Shown: positions 1 to 10,904, counted from the stretch's first letter. The stretch is 64,000 nt of DNA from Rhyacophila brunnea (GCA_022495005.1 JAGYXB010001018.1:608539-672538), one strand, 5' to 3'. The notes: generated by a model from the letters alone, not told the origin. Made by a program: numbers and translations.

Positions 1-275
1 CGCAGATAATTAAATAATTTATTATAATAAATGAATATTGTAATATAAACCAAAGCGTCATAACGTATAAAGAATATTATATTTGTTAATATCATATTAG
101 CTAATCTTGTGTAATTATTTATTATCTACCTATTGTAAAATATTGATATTTCGAAATAAATGTAAATTATCGAATTAAAAGAAATAAAAATTTCATTTCA
201 TTGAATACAGTTTTAATTACTATTTCCTTATTTTATTTAAATACAAAAAATATTCAGTTGACAAATTTTATATCT
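1..275. other. AT-rich intergenic DNA
   Basis: Nothing recognisable: no coding signal, no clear repeat shared with the rest of the window. Confidence 0.5.
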
Positions 276-428
276 GTCTCTGTTCTGGCAGAACACACTA
301 ACTGGAGAATACTAGTTTTGAGTAATTTGACTTTGAAGTTGTTAAAATGTTTGAAATGGTCTATCATGTGAATTTATTAAGTAATCGTAAAAAGGATGAC
401 TTTATAATAAAGACTGTTTATTTATTGT
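276..428 (+). repeat. Family V repeat, copy 1 (left part only)
   Basis: About 150 bases match the left part of the element at 6442-6684 with few differences, including the terminal motif TGTTCTGGCAGAA.ACACTAA and the inner stretch GAGTAATTTGACTTTGAAG. The right inverted terminus seen in the 6.4-kb copy is missing here, so this copy is truncated. Non-coding; probably a non-autonomous DNA element. Confidence 0.6.
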
Positions 429-466
429 ATTATTAATTATTATTATCAATTAATTTGATATTTTAC

Positions 467-642
467 CTATTATTTTGTTAGGTTAGCTAACAAAATAATC
501 CAGTATATCGGCTATTTTTAAAATTTGTTTACCACTTGCTTTCTGTAAACCGACAATAACCGTGTTTTATACTAAATTTTAGACATGAATTTTATCTCAG
601 TACTAGTCAACCCAACGAGGTTGGACGGTCTTTAATATACGA
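467..642. repeat. Family T palindromic element, copy 1 (half)
   Basis: It shares the arm ATAATCCAGTATATCGGCTATTTTTAAAA with copies at 18.0, 48.1 and 60.0 kb. The telomere-like loop is reduced to a single GTTAGGTTAGC unit, forming a short hairpin (TTTTGTTAG/CTAACAAAA). Its outer part, ending in GGACGGTCTTTAATATACGACC, matches in inverted orientation the outer part of the copy at 48041-48206, so these two belong to one subfamily. No target duplication was found. Confidence 0.55.
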
Positions 643-689
643 CCTTATAATATTTCCGATACAACATTTCACGGTGAAGTGTGATACGG

Positions 690-1850
690 CATACTGCATA
701 ATACTGCATGGTACATAATATTATTATCGTCAGAGAAATCATAGAGCGGTACCAGGAATACAAACTGCCACTATGCATGGGTTTTATAGACTATGAGAAG
801 GCGTTTGATTCGATAAAGAAATGTTCAATACTCGACGCACTCAGAAAACAAGGAATCCCTGGACGCTATATAAATATTTTCAATAATGTATACAGTAGCG
901 CAACAGCATCTGTAAATCTCCATAAACCATCGCGCAGATTTTCTATCAGCAAAGGAGTCCGACAAGGTGATACAATCTCACCTAAACTATTTACAGCTAC
1001 CCTTGAAGACTTATTCAGGCAACTTGACTGGAATGACAAGGGTCCCCATAAATGGAGAATACGTGAGTCATCTGCGCTTTGCCGATGACAATACATAGTA
1101 GTTTGCAAGACTCAGAAGACCTCCAAAGCAGAATGCAGGAACTCGCTGAAGTAAGCAACAAAGTAAAATTAAAAATAAATGTAACAAAGACGAAAGTCAT
1201 GTTCAACTGCTTTGCAGGCCAAAAAGAGATCCTCATCAATGGCACTCAGCTCGAACAGGTGAAAAGCTACATCTATCTGGGACAACAAGTATCTATAGAT
1301 GGATGTATATTTGATGAAATTGTTCGCAGAGTAAAGCTAGGCTGGAGTGCTTTTGGCCGCATGAATAATGTCTTCAAAAGTGACCTTCCACTGTGCCTAA
1401 AGCGCAAAGTGTTCAACCAGTGTGTGCTTCCCGTGATGACATATGCGTGTGAAACATGGGCCCTAAGTAAAAGAGAGATCCAGAAACTTAGAGTAGCACA
1501 ACGTGGTATGGAGAGGTGCATGCTGGGCATAACGCGAAAGGACAAAAAGAGGAATGAGTGGATAAGGAAGCAGACAAGGGTTTGCGATGTAATAAAGTTT
1601 ATTAAAAGCCTTAAATGGAGATGGGCTGGACATAGCTCGAAGAAGAGACAATCGTTGGACAAATCTAGTCATCCAGTGGTATCCAAGAAGTACAAAACGT
1701 CCACAAGGTAGACCTAGAGGCCGCTGGATCGATGAAATGATAAAGTTCTGCGGAAGTACGTGGCAACGCAATGCACAGGACCGAGAGAAGTGGAAGCAAC
1801 TTGAAGAGGCCTTCATCCAGCAGTGGATAGATTCAGGCTGATGATGATGA
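690..1850 (+). pseudogene. RTE-type LINE, reverse transcriptase 3' half (broken)
   Basis: The first frame (708-1088) reads FIDYEKAFDSI, reverse transcriptase motif A, then KGVRQGDTISPKLF, motif B. The catalytic LRFADD box lies at about 1068-1085, where the frame shifts. The second frame (1079-1711) runs through YLGQQVSIDG, VMTYACETWALSK and MLGITRKDKKRNEWIR, typical of the RTE clade C-terminus. A further shift near 1690 moves on to GRPRGRWIDEM...WIDSG and a stop at about 1841. The copy ends in a short (TGA)n tail, as RTE elements do. The 5' endonuclease part is absent. At least two frameshifts make it non-functional. Confidence 0.85.
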
Positions 1851-1911
1851 TGATGATTTCCGGACACAAAAAAAAACATCAGTACCAACCTAAATTCATT
1901 TGTATTAGAAT

Positions 1912-2470
1912 CTCACAGCTAATATTTGTTAACATATTTTCAGATAGTCAATCCGCTCTGGTAGCTTTCCAAAACCCCTCATCCATACACCCACTAGTAA
2001 GAGACATTTTAACATAATAGCAACATAACACCAAATGTTTCTAAATTGAAAAACCCTAGATTGTTTTCGATAAGAAACCATACAGGGATAGCTGGAAACG
2101 AAGAAGTTGATACGTATAATACTAAGATAGCTAGAACAGAAAAGACATCCAACTTACACAAAATTAAATGAAGACTCGATAGATTTATATAACAGCAGAT
2201 ACACAATATTTTCCTTATTATCGATATCGTAGAAATTTTGTCCAAATATAATCACTGCCCGCAGTTTTGCACATATACGTACAGGTCATGGAGCACTAAG
2301 AGCATATCTAAAAGATTTAAATTTAGGGACGATGACTGATGTCTTTGTAACGGCTAAACATCTTAAATAGTGTGACATATCATCAACACTTGCCCAATGC
2401 TAGAAAAGATGGGCTTTTGGAGCTCTGTGTAGATAATATAATTGCGAAATTTACTTCCTAACACGTCACT
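1912..2470 (+). pseudogene. LINE RNase H domain remnant (Jockey/I-like)
   Basis: Reading frames give FSDSQSALVAFQNPSS (RNase H motif with DSQSAL), then HTGIAGNEEVD (second RNase H motif), then a diverged RTGHGALRAYLKDLNLG stretch like the tail after RNase H in Jockey/I-type LINEs. Stops and shifts interrupt all three blocks. It lies just downstream of the RTE fragment but belongs to a different LINE type, since RTE elements lack RNase H, so it is a separate insertion. Confidence 0.6.
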
Positions 2471-2575
2471 GAATACTAAATTACACAAAGTATCTAAAAC
2501 TGACCACAAAGAAAATTAATGTCACAAATATAAAAAGAATATCCATCGTAATGTTGTAATATTTCTTTTTCCTAC

Positions 2576-2791
2576 CTTAGAGGTCATCCATAGACTAAAA
2601 CCATATTATGTGGTTTTGTACCGTATACATTACATAACTTGTTATGTATATAAGCAACTGACTGTGTTTGTTTATACACCGTATACATACACATTCATAT
2701 TATATTCAGTGAAAATATAAGTCCATGAACAGAAATTATAAGTTTAGTATGGTACATGGTACAAAACCACACTCTATAGATGGCCACTAAG
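2576..2791. mobile_element. Family O small inverted-repeat element
   Basis: The left end CTTAGAGGTCATCCATAGACT is mirrored by the right end, whose reverse complement reads CTTAGTGGCCATCTATAGAGT. A further inner inverted stretch, GTGGTTTTGTACC, occurs on both sides. A TA dinucleotide sits close outside each end, which would fit a Tc1/mariner-type MITE, but that is inference. No coding content and no second copy seen here. Confidence 0.45.
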
Positions 2792-2794
2792 TCT

Positions 2795-3490
2795 AAAAAT
2801 ATTTACAGAAAAAGATTTTTTTTAAATAAAATTGTCGTATTACTCTGAAAGGATAGGATGGTAACTTTGAGAAAAGAATTCTGCGTCATGTATTATACGA
2901 ATCTATGAGGAAGAGGGATGTGTGTATTTTCATGAATATAGATTATATTTCCCCCACGTATCAAATTTTCAATATGTATATCTTCATAAAACTCCTTATT
3001 TTAACATGGTAATATATAATATCTAGCACGTAACAGATACAAAGATGTGGAAAATGGGTCTTATTCAAGAAGAAGGAAGTGAATCTGAAGACCACAGATT
3101 TGCTGATTAGAGGTAATAAACAGCGATATAAGAGTTATCCAAAGGCGCAGAAGATCAGGTAGGTTAAAATAAAACTAAGAAGGAACAAAAGCTCGATATG
3201 AGCTTTTGAAAACCACCAGAAGAAAAGAAAATATCAGTTCATTTATTGTAAAAAAATATTTAGAATGATGAGCAAACAAATTATCCATTTAATATATTAT
3301 ACCAACAATTACTAGTCACTATAATACAACTGAATAAGATTAAAATACATAATCAAAATATATACATATTTTTTTAGTTGAAATAACGAGTATTCAACAA
3401 TTATTACTAGGTATATTATAATAATCATAATACAGAAGGTATAATATGCTTAGCTTATTAAAGGCAACTTGCGAGGAAATAAGAATCCTG
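2795..3490. other. AT-rich intergenic DNA
   Basis: No gene or repeat recognised. One slightly purine-rich patch (3050-3230) has no convincing reading frame. Confidence 0.4.
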
Positions 3491-3506
3491 CAATATGAGA
3501 TAATTT

Positions 3507-3671
3507 CTTTTATTTTGTTTACTGTCAATTCATGATGGAACTGCATTGTATTGTTGTTTTTATTGTTATTTAAAAATGTCCCTCTGAGGCGGACGAAACC
3601 GGCCCTAATCTATTGATTAAAAGTGGAATAAGTACTACAAAAAAAATGCGTTCTATTAAATAGAAACAACA
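3507..3671 (+). mobile_element. Family Z element, copy 1, with 12-bp target duplication
   Basis: It starts CTTTTATTTTGTTTACTGTC and ends GAAACAACA, flanked on both sides by ATGAGATAATTT (3495-3506 and 3672-3683), a perfect 12-bp duplication. It contains AATGTCCCTCTGAGGCGGACGAAACCGG and GTGGAATAAGTACTAC, both shared with copies at 13.1 and 21.8 kb. This copy has lost one arm of the central palindrome present in the others. Non-coding; class uncertain. Confidence 0.7.
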
Positions 3672-3696
3672 ATGAGATAATTTATTGATATTTTTT

Positions 3697-3768
3697 ATGA
3701 CCATATCCGATCCAAAGAAGATCATACAAAGTAGGCGTTTATATTAACAAATTCCTGTTTTACGATAA
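3697..3768 (-). repeat. SINE-A fragment, 3' end
   Basis: The stretch GACCATATCCGATCC...TATTAACAAATTCCTGTTTTACGA is a diverged reverse copy of the 3' part of the SINE described at 4651-4913. The tRNA-like head is missing. Confidence 0.5.
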
Positions 3769-3769
3769 T

Positions 3770-4645
3770 TGATATAATACACTTGTCTTGTTTAATATAT
3801 CCATACTCTGCCTCCAAACACACATTGAAAATAAATATATTATTATGTATTTGCCAGACGCACGACATTATAATCAGACACATTATAAAGTCGTGGTTTA
3901 AATTGTTTTAATTATACCATAATATGCATCTAAAAACGTTAAAATGAACAAGTACATTGTAAAATGTGAAATTAAAGGATCCCATCTTGATATTCCATTT
4001 TATAGTAAGGTTTATTATTTATTATTGAAATTTGGTTTTCTCTATATTGTATGTATTGAAAATATTTTCATAGTTTTAATATTTTGAATTTAAAATCATT
4101 TTCGCGGCATAAGAAAACGCCACGTTACTCAAAGAAGCTAAAAGGTTGGATACCTTTGCTCTCAATAAACTGTAGTTATGAAAAATAAATATACTTAAGT
4201 ATATACATTTTATAATGTTGTATAAAATCGTTACTCTCTCGTGTACAACATAAGCTGATCTTAAACATGACTAATCTATTTAATGCTGTACACTTAATTA
4301 ATAGTCATCTTATCTTCATTTGTATTAAGAACATTAATATTACTTCCAGAATCCCTAAATACCTACATTATTAAGTAGTCAGGAATTCGGAAGTGCTTCC
4401 AAGTTTGTAAGCACTACTTCGTGGTAATAGTCTGTGAAAGTTTAATTTAATAATATATTAAAGTACATAATTTCATTCCTGAAGCTCATTTTCAAATATT
4501 ATGACTATTTTCTAGAATATATTACATAATATAATACATAGGTACTTCCACAGTAAAATAATAATATAGCATGTTAAAATATAATAGAAACTTCTTGTTC
4601 TTTATGACGTAAGTTTAGCATTTGAATACATTACTAGTCGAATTA
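3770..4645. other. AT-rich intergenic DNA
   Basis: Nothing recognised. Confidence 0.4.
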
Positions 4646-4650
4646 GTTAG

Positions 4651-4913
4651 ACACCCACGGTGGCCGCGCGGCTTAAGCGGACTATCACGCCGTGATTCTC
4701 AGGTTCAAATCCTGGGTCTGGCAAATACACATATTGTTTTTAAATTTGTGTGTGAGTCAGGGTATGGACCTAATAGGTTGAGCAAGTGGCTGACATCAAT
4801 TTCTCGTAAAAAAAAAACTAAATCTATTAATACAAACCTCTACTCTGTGGAGGCCCATATGATCCTATTAGGATCGGACAGGGTCGAAAAAAAAATAGTC
4901 GAATATTATAACA
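4651..4913 (+). mobile_element. SINE-A, copy 1 (tRNA-derived)
   Basis: The head carries a pol III A box (TGGCCGCGCGGCTTAAGCGG, like Leu/Ser tRNAs) and a B box (GGTTCAAATCC). A shared body follows: GTGTGTGAGTCAGGGTATGG, CTAATAGGTTGAGCAAGTGGCTGACATC, TTTCTCGTAAAA, then a 3' domain with ACTCTGTGGAGGCCCATATGATC and GGATCGGACAGGGTCGAA before an A/AAT-rich tail. At least six other recognisable copies occur here in both orientations. SINEs are non-coding and depend on a LINE for mobilisation. Confidence 0.85.
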
Positions 4914-4921
4914 ATAATAAG

Positions 4922-5509
4922 TAGGGATTACAAATACCGGTATTCTGAAAACTGGAATTCCATTTTTCGTAGATACTGAAATACCGGTTCTTAAAATCTA
5001 AAATACAGATTTTTTAGTGTTAATAAAGTAGAAAAATATAATCACCGCATTAGAGTTAATTAATAATATTTCGATTGAAAAACCTCTTAACTTTGGTTTT
5101 AGATGGAATTTGATAGGAGATAAAATGTGTAGCTAGATTTCAAAATCAGCCAAGTCCGTAATAGATGAATAGGAGAAAAACAGCTTTTTGGTTTCTCAAG
5201 TACACAGTCACAAGGGTGAAAGTTTATATTATTTTGATTATAGAATATTTAAAATTAATAAAATCCATATTTTGATAATGCAGACATGTTAGAAAACAGT
5301 AGTTCTTCAGCAATTCACAAATAAGTCAAAAATACCTAAAGGTGGACTTGGCTGATTTTGAAATCTAGCAACACAAATAATCCAGTCGATTTCGGTTGAT
5401 GGATGGAATATTATTTCACTGTGTAACCGAGTTAACGAAACTGAGAAAAAATAGAATGTCGTGATGCCGGGAAACCGGTATTGATTTTCGTTTGGTATTG
5501 GAATCCCTA
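4922..5509. mobile_element. Non-autonomous hAT-like element with 8-bp target duplication
   Basis: The left end TAGGGATTACAAATACCGGTAT is mirrored by the right end (reverse complement TAGGGATTCCAATACC...ATACCGGT). The insertion is flanked by ATAATAAG on both sides (4914-4921 and 5510-5517), a perfect 8-bp duplication as expected of hAT elements. It sits in the tail of SINE-A copy 1, so it is the younger insertion. No transposase is encoded, and a second inverted-repeat element (5126-5375) is nested inside. Confidence 0.75.
5126..5375 (+). mobile_element. Family P element, copy 1 (250 bp, nested)
   Basis: Terminal inverted repeats of about 30 bases: left TGTGTAGCTAGATTTCAAAA then TCAGCCAAGTCC, and the same sequence inverted at the right end (...GATTTTGAAATCTAGCAACACA). 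The copy at 37333-37582 is also exactly 250 bp, in opposite orientation. No coding capacity; behaves as a MITE inside the hAT-like element. Confidence 0.75.
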
Positions 5510-5632
5510 ATAATAAGGCAATAGCTTTTTTGTACCAAAATACAAAACATTATTTAAAACAAACAACAAAATAATGCAAATAAATAATATTACTTATATT
5601 TTTATCGAATATTATAATTTATTCAGAAAAAT

Positions 5633-5915
5633 CGTCAGGAAAATACCAATTAGAAAAAATCTAGACGGAATGGGATTTGAGCAACAGCTCTTGCAGGGAA
5701 CGAAGAAATAATGGGAACTGAAATATCTAACGGGTGTGGAGTTACATACAACCAATCGACCGTGTGGAAGAATATGGGATAAACTGAAGAATACATTAAG
5801 TTCGTTTTGACAACTGCTCTACTGACGCTCATTCAATATTGGTTTATTTGAAGGTTACAACACACACTATTGCACGTCTATAAATAATGTGTGGTTAATT
5901 TTCATAGGACACTCA
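5633..5915 (+). repeat. Family H repeat, copy 1
   Basis: It shares blocks such as ATAATGGGAACTGAAATATC, GTGTGGAAGAATATG and CACGTCTATAAATAATGTGTGG with 29711-29925. The second copy directly follows a hAT remnant, so this may be part of a larger hAT-related element. No protein recognised. Confidence 0.5.
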
Positions 5916-5919
5916 CACG

Positions 5920-6440
5920 TTCAAACCCCTGCCTCAAAATATTGTATATTGGGGGTATAGCCTATCGGAATTCTATTTATTATTATTATTTATTAAATTG
6001 TAATCTCTCACTATCCGGATGAGTTCTTTATTTTGTAAGTAATTGACACGTCTGTGACTAATGCAAATTAATCTTAACCACTACTAGGTGCTTAAAAATT
6101 ACACAAAAAAAAAGTAATATACTTTGAAATTATTTATCAGAGTAATTATATTACTGACACGATAAAATATGGCGTTAGAAATTAACTATTTTTATTTACG
6201 TCCTCGCAGTTTCGAATAATTGATAATAAAAAAATATTTTTCATTCAATAGGTATTGCAAATGAACAATATTTTAGAATGTTAGATTAATAATAGATCTG
6301 TTTTATTTAACTACAATTTAAAAATAATGTGGCAGTCCATTTTATTATCTTGAAATAAAAACAATCTATCTAAAAAAATATTTAGAATTTAATGTAAGAA
6401 CGATGAACGTAAAAACTAAAATAAATGAGATATCTCGTCT
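5920..6440. other. AT-rich intergenic DNA
   Basis: Nothing recognised. Confidence 0.4.
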
Positions 6441-6441
6441 C

Positions 6442-6684
6442 TGTTCTGGCAGAAAACACTAATTCGAGAATACTAGTTTCGAGTAATTTGACTTTGAAGT
6501 TTTTAAAATGTTTGAAATGGTCTATCATGTGAGTTTATTAAGTAATCGTAAAAATGATGACATTAAAATAAAGACTGTCTATTTATTAAGAATGTTAAAG
6601 TTAAAAAAAAAGTAAAATTTTCTTTTTTTATGCTTATTTTTTATTTGTTTAGAAAAAAGCGAATTAGTGTTTTTTGCCAGAACA
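6442..6684. mobile_element. Family V element, copy 2 (243 bp with TIRs)
   Basis: Left end TGTTCTGGCAGAAAACACTA and right end (reverse complement TGTTCTGGCAAAAAACACTA) form 25-bp terminal inverted repeats that both continue into ATTCG. The inner left part matches 276-428. A further TGTTTTCTGCCAG motif follows at 6731-6743. No coding content; MITE-like. Confidence 0.65.
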
Positions 6685-6979
6685 CATTTTGTCTTTTTAA
6701 GCGGTACTGATTACACTAAGTGTTATTTAGTGTTTTCTGCCAGGAGAAAAATGCAGAATATTCTCAAGCCATTGTCATAGTTTTAGGGAAAAATTTTAGT
6801 ACGTAAAATTATCTAGGTATTTTTATAAAAAATGAGATAGATACATACTGCAATAGTATATTCTTATAGAGCGTAGAGATTATAAGTAGGTACATGTGTA
6901 AATAGTGACTTGTAGAAGACATATTAATTAAGGGGATTTCAGAGTAACTATCATTGATGGAAAAGTAGCATCGTTAGAG

Positions 6980-7567
6980 TCATCATCATCAGTCTGAATC
7001 AATACACTGCTGGATGAAGCCCTCTCCAAGCTGATTACACTTCTCTCTGTCCTGTGCGTTGCGTTGCCACGTACTTCCGCAGTACTTAACCATTTCATCG
7101 ATCCAGCGGCCTCTAGGTCTATTTTGCGGACGTTTTGTACCTCTTGGGTACCACTGGATGACTACATTTGTCCATCGGTTGTCCATTTTTCGATCTATGT
7201 ATCCATCTCATTTCCATTTGTGGTTTTTAGAGAACACTATTACATTGCAAACCCTTGTCTGTTCTCTTATACAATCATTCCGCTTTTTGGTCATTTCGTG
7301 TTATGCCCAGCATGCACCTCTCTATACCACGCTGTGCTACTATAAGTTTCTGGGTCTTTCCTTTACTTAGGGTCCATGTTTCACACGCACTTGTAATTAC
7401 GGGAAGCACACACTGGTTTAACATTTTTCGCTTAAGGCACGGGTCATTTTTGAAGACATTATTCAGACGGTCAAAAGTTTTTCAGCCCAGCTTCACTTGG
7501 CGAACAATTTCATCGAAAATACATCCACCTACAGACACCTTGTTGTCCCAGAAAATATCAATTGAGT
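6980..7567 (-). pseudogene. RTE-type LINE, 3' end copy 2 (broken)
   Basis: Read on the minus strand it starts near a YLGQQ/IFDEIVR-like block and ends in RPRGRWIDEMVKYCGSTWQRN, AQDREKCNQL and a stop, then a short (TGA)n tail at 6980-6992. The 6989-7186 frame matches the C-terminus of the 690-1850 copy closely. It is 5'-truncated, as is usual for LINEs, and contains frameshifts in its upstream half. Confidence 0.8.
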
Positions 7568-7569
7568 TA

Positions 7570-8317
7570 CTGCATATGCAGTGACATTTCAACCCAAAAT
7601 GCCGCCCCTAAGCAGTGCCGAAATGCCGGCTCATTTTTTTATACCTACCGTATTTTTTATCATCCTTTCATGACACCAATATCTAAGAAATGTGTTGTAT
7701 GGATACATTACTAACAATACATATACCACTAAATCTAATTTAAATACATCTCTACTTCAATAGACAAAAAATATTGTGAGTCCACGGTTTCAGATACATT
7801 TTAAAATACACGTAACAACTTCCAAAGCTCGCGAATGACTGGCAAAAATATTTGGATTTTTTAAAATTAGGGTACGTTAGTATGTAGGTACCTACCTATA
7901 ATTCAAATGCAATTCGCTAATCTGCGCATGTGCGCAAGGACGTGACGTCCAAGGACAACGGAAGTAAACTAGGCATCACGAGACATCGCGAACCCGGCAA
8001 AAAATTACAGTCCTATTAAACCTTTTTAGTTATTATGAATACACTTTGTTTCCAACCAGTGAGCTGATTCTTTTTAAGGAAAGATATTTCCGTTATAACT
8101 AAGTTTAGGTAGCTATTTCTATATATACCTAATGATTCTCCTCGATTGTCCGCTCTTCGGGTAACTGCCGCCCCCAAGCGACGCTCAATCTGCCTACCCC
8201 CACGGGACGTCACTGTGCATATGGCTCTTGCAGACGAATCATAAAATAAATTGCATCTCATAATTATTACGAAAAAGTATTTCAGCAGTGGCTTAATAGA
8301 AAATCAACCATGTGCAT
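7570..8317. other. Intergenic DNA with GC-richer patches
   Basis: Around 7590-7625 a GCCGCCCC / AATGCCGGCT patch resembles transposon ends but no partner end was found. GC-richer DNA at 7920-7990 and 8140-8230 stands out from the AT-rich surroundings. No gene is supported. Confidence 0.3.
7921..7950. promoter_or_regulatory. NRF1-like / CRE-like motif pair
   Basis: CTGCGCATGTGCGCAAGGACGTGACGTCC contains a palindromic TGCGCATGTGCGCA, similar to the NRF1 consensus, followed by a CRE-like TGACGTCC. Such pairs occur in housekeeping promoters, but no transcript start or adjoining exon is visible. Confidence 0.2.
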
Positions 8318-9150
8318 GTAGTCAAGTTACGTGGTGATTCGTGAAAGGCATGACCACTTCTACGACTGGAAACATGACTTTCCTAGTTTCCTATTGCCTC
8401 GGGTAGATATATCACAAATGATACAATTGCGTCTTTCATGTTAGAAGAGTCACGTGAGCTTTGTTAGTAGAAGCACATATTAAATTCGTAGTTAATTTGA
8501 ACACGAAGTTGGGTATACAGAGGGGTGGAGCCCATATGAGTCACGACCTTCGGCCATGAGGTTCCTACTATGAAGAAGAAGAATGATGCTAACACCAAAG
8601 TAACCAATACACTGGCTGGATACAATGGCACCATGCCTATATTCTTGACAATGGCCAGCATTAAATAATATACAAAGTCATACTGCATCTCTCATATACA
8701 TACGAAACTAAGATGCTCACACAGTGTAATTGTAGTTCCAAGTTTAGTAGTGAGGAGTTGGATTCACGACTACTTCCGATGCTGCTACCGTGACTTTTCA
8801 TGTATTACTTGCTATCGTCTTAGGTAGACGAATTACAAAATAGACCGTGTAGGTATATCATATTGTGCAGGTGAATCAGAGTTGCGTTCTCGGTGCCCAT
8901 CGAGGATGTGAGAAGTGAGAGCCACGTCGACTCCTTGGCATGGTGCTATATCTTTTCGTGTATATGTACTATCGTCTCAGGTAGACAAATTGCAAAACAA
9001 ACTTTATATGATTCCGACGAAGTACCAAGTTACGGAGGTGAGGATTGGGAGTCACGACCACTTCCCGACCTGGTACCATAACCTTTTGTTTATACTAACA
9101 TTTCAAGTAGACAAATCACAAAAGTATGTCTCTATGATTATGTATACGGT
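8318..9150. repeat. Decayed tandem repeat, ~130-160-bp units
   Basis: The same order of motifs recurs: a GGNNTCACGACCACTTCC-like block followed about 50 bases later by CTATCGTCTCAGGTAGACAAATTGCAAAA. Units are clearest at about 8760, 8918 and 9048, with weaker traces at 8336 and 8540. Divergence is high. The short reading frames overlapping it (8893-9157) look like chance. Confidence 0.55.
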
Positions 9151-9395
9151 TTGTTAGGTAACGCACCTGGACTACATGTAAATAATCTTTTTAATGTATT
9201 TTATACATCAGTGGCTTGTTGTCGATTTTGATTATAAAATAATAAATGTATAAATAAAAGGACTATGATGATTAAAAGCAATATTTATAATTGCTAATCA
9301 GGCTCTGTCAATCTCTCAGATCATAATATTGTTGTAGAATTGTAGAGAATATAGACACTAAGTCGCTTGCCAGTATAAGGTGAAAAGCAAAAATG

Positions 9396-9610
9396 GTCCT
9401 AGCAGAAAACACTAACTCAATTAGTTGTTATTTCCAGGCAACATTTCGTAATTTTTCATTTAGTGCGTTTGCAGAAAACTGTTTTTAGGTAAATGTATAT
9501 TTTATAAAAATTAGTGTGTTTTTCCAGACGGTAAAGTTTGAAATAAGGAATATTTTGGTAGAACTAACTCAATATGTCATTTTTTCGAATTAGTGTCTTC
9601 TGCCAGAACA
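9396..9610. mobile_element. Family V element, copy 3 (diverged)
   Basis: Left end TCCTAGCAGAAAACACTAACTC and right end TTAGTGTCTTCTGCCAGAACA are inverted versions of the same terminus. The inside differs from copies 1 and 2 and carries further degenerate GCAGAAAACT / TAGTGTGTTTTTCCAGA motifs. Confidence 0.5.
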
Positions 9611-9863
9611 GTGTTGTTAATTATTGTTAATACTTATAATATACAAAAATTAATGTATTCTTCAGAAAAATATCACAATCGCGTTAACAATAGTTTTTGA
9701 TAAATTTGTTAATTATTATTTATTTAAGACAATACAATGAAATGCTTCATTTTTAAACCATAGTTAAATAAAATCATTTTATATAATATAATATTATTAT
9801 GCAATATGCATTTTGTAAACAAATTAAAAAGATAAACCATGACCTAATTTCAGCACGTAATAC

Positions 9864-10022
9864 ATGAGTAGTTCTGAATGGGCGCGTCATATTCCACCGA
9901 TATTATTTAATGATGACGACAATTTACTTGCTGAATCAAAAATATTGGTTGGCAATATTGATGAAATTGAAACACCTGAAAATTTACATGCCCATTACCT
10001 GTGCCGGAAGCATAATCAGTAA
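9864..10022 (+). CDS. Short unrecognised ORF, possible exon
   Basis: A 52-residue frame beginning MSSSEWARHIPPILFNDDDN has protein-like, acidic composition, unlike most chance frames nearby. A plausible splice acceptor (CCTAATTTCAG) lies 10 bases upstream, and an in-frame stop precedes the ATG, so the ATG could be a true start. A GTAATG that could serve as donor overlaps the stop. No family recognised; it may also be a fragment of a transposase. Confidence 0.2.
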   Translation: MSSSEWARHIPPILFNDDDNLLAESKILVGNIDEIETPENLHAHYLCRKHNQ

Positions 10023-10900
10023 TGCTGATCACCATAGTAAAAATACATTTTTTGCACACAATGAGTTATTTTAGGATTGTTCTAATGCATATTATGTTTC
10101 TGATGTTGGTTTAAAATTATGTATTTAGAATCATATTGAATATTTTTAACGGTGAATTGTAATATCATAACATCCATTCATAGTGCCTACCATCTATAAT
10201 AAGTCACTGGTATCATATCTAGGGACTCCAGCTGAGATATTATTTGCTGTTACCATGGCAACACTTTTCCGTTACTTTTATTGATCCAAATAACCACAGA
10301 AGCAATTCCATACACAATGTGGCTATTTACTATAATTGGTAAAACATGGCGTAAATTTAACTATACTTAGTACACAAAAGTAGCTTCTTATGAAAAGCGT
10401 ATCTAGATTTCGAAGCTCGGTCAACTTCGGGTATGCTCGTGCAGGCATATCTATAGTTTCACACCCGAACCTCAAAATTTTGTATTGAATCGTCAAACAA
10501 GAATTTAACTTCATAAATCAACATAACCTTCAGTTTTATTAGTCATATCATTGCGATATATTTATCAAAATATTTTAATACTCGCCACTCGATATTTGAT
10601 AGTTCGCGGGAAACTATAAATTGAGGTGTCATCCGTGATCCGTTACGTAGATTATTTTTTAAAATAGTCTAAATTTTCAAAATGTGCCTGATATACCTAC
10701 TCTATCTTGCTCTTAAAGTTAACACAGCCAAGAGAGAGAGTGTTAGAAGATGACTGATATATTGGAATAGCCTCGCAGGTTCAATTTCCGTTATGTTCAC
10801 TATACACATATCTATGGTTTTCTCAAAACAAGTGTGTTTCTATATTTTTTCACTGCTTCTACTTAATTACTTTTTCACTACCACAATAATAGCAGCCTTT
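10023..10900. other. Intergenic DNA
   Basis: No confident feature. A weak open stretch at about 10230-10340 could not be joined in phase with the ORF at 9864. Confidence 0.35.
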
Positions 10901-10904
10901 ATAA

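Noticed and set aside
866..1662. Open frames on the minus strand opposite the first RTE fragment
   Set aside because: They are shadows of the plus-strand reverse transcriptase frame, which carries the recognisable motifs.
5650..5832. Minus-strand 60-residue frame with a start codon
   Set aside because: It lies in repeat family H, is not conserved in the other copy at 29711, and shows no domain.
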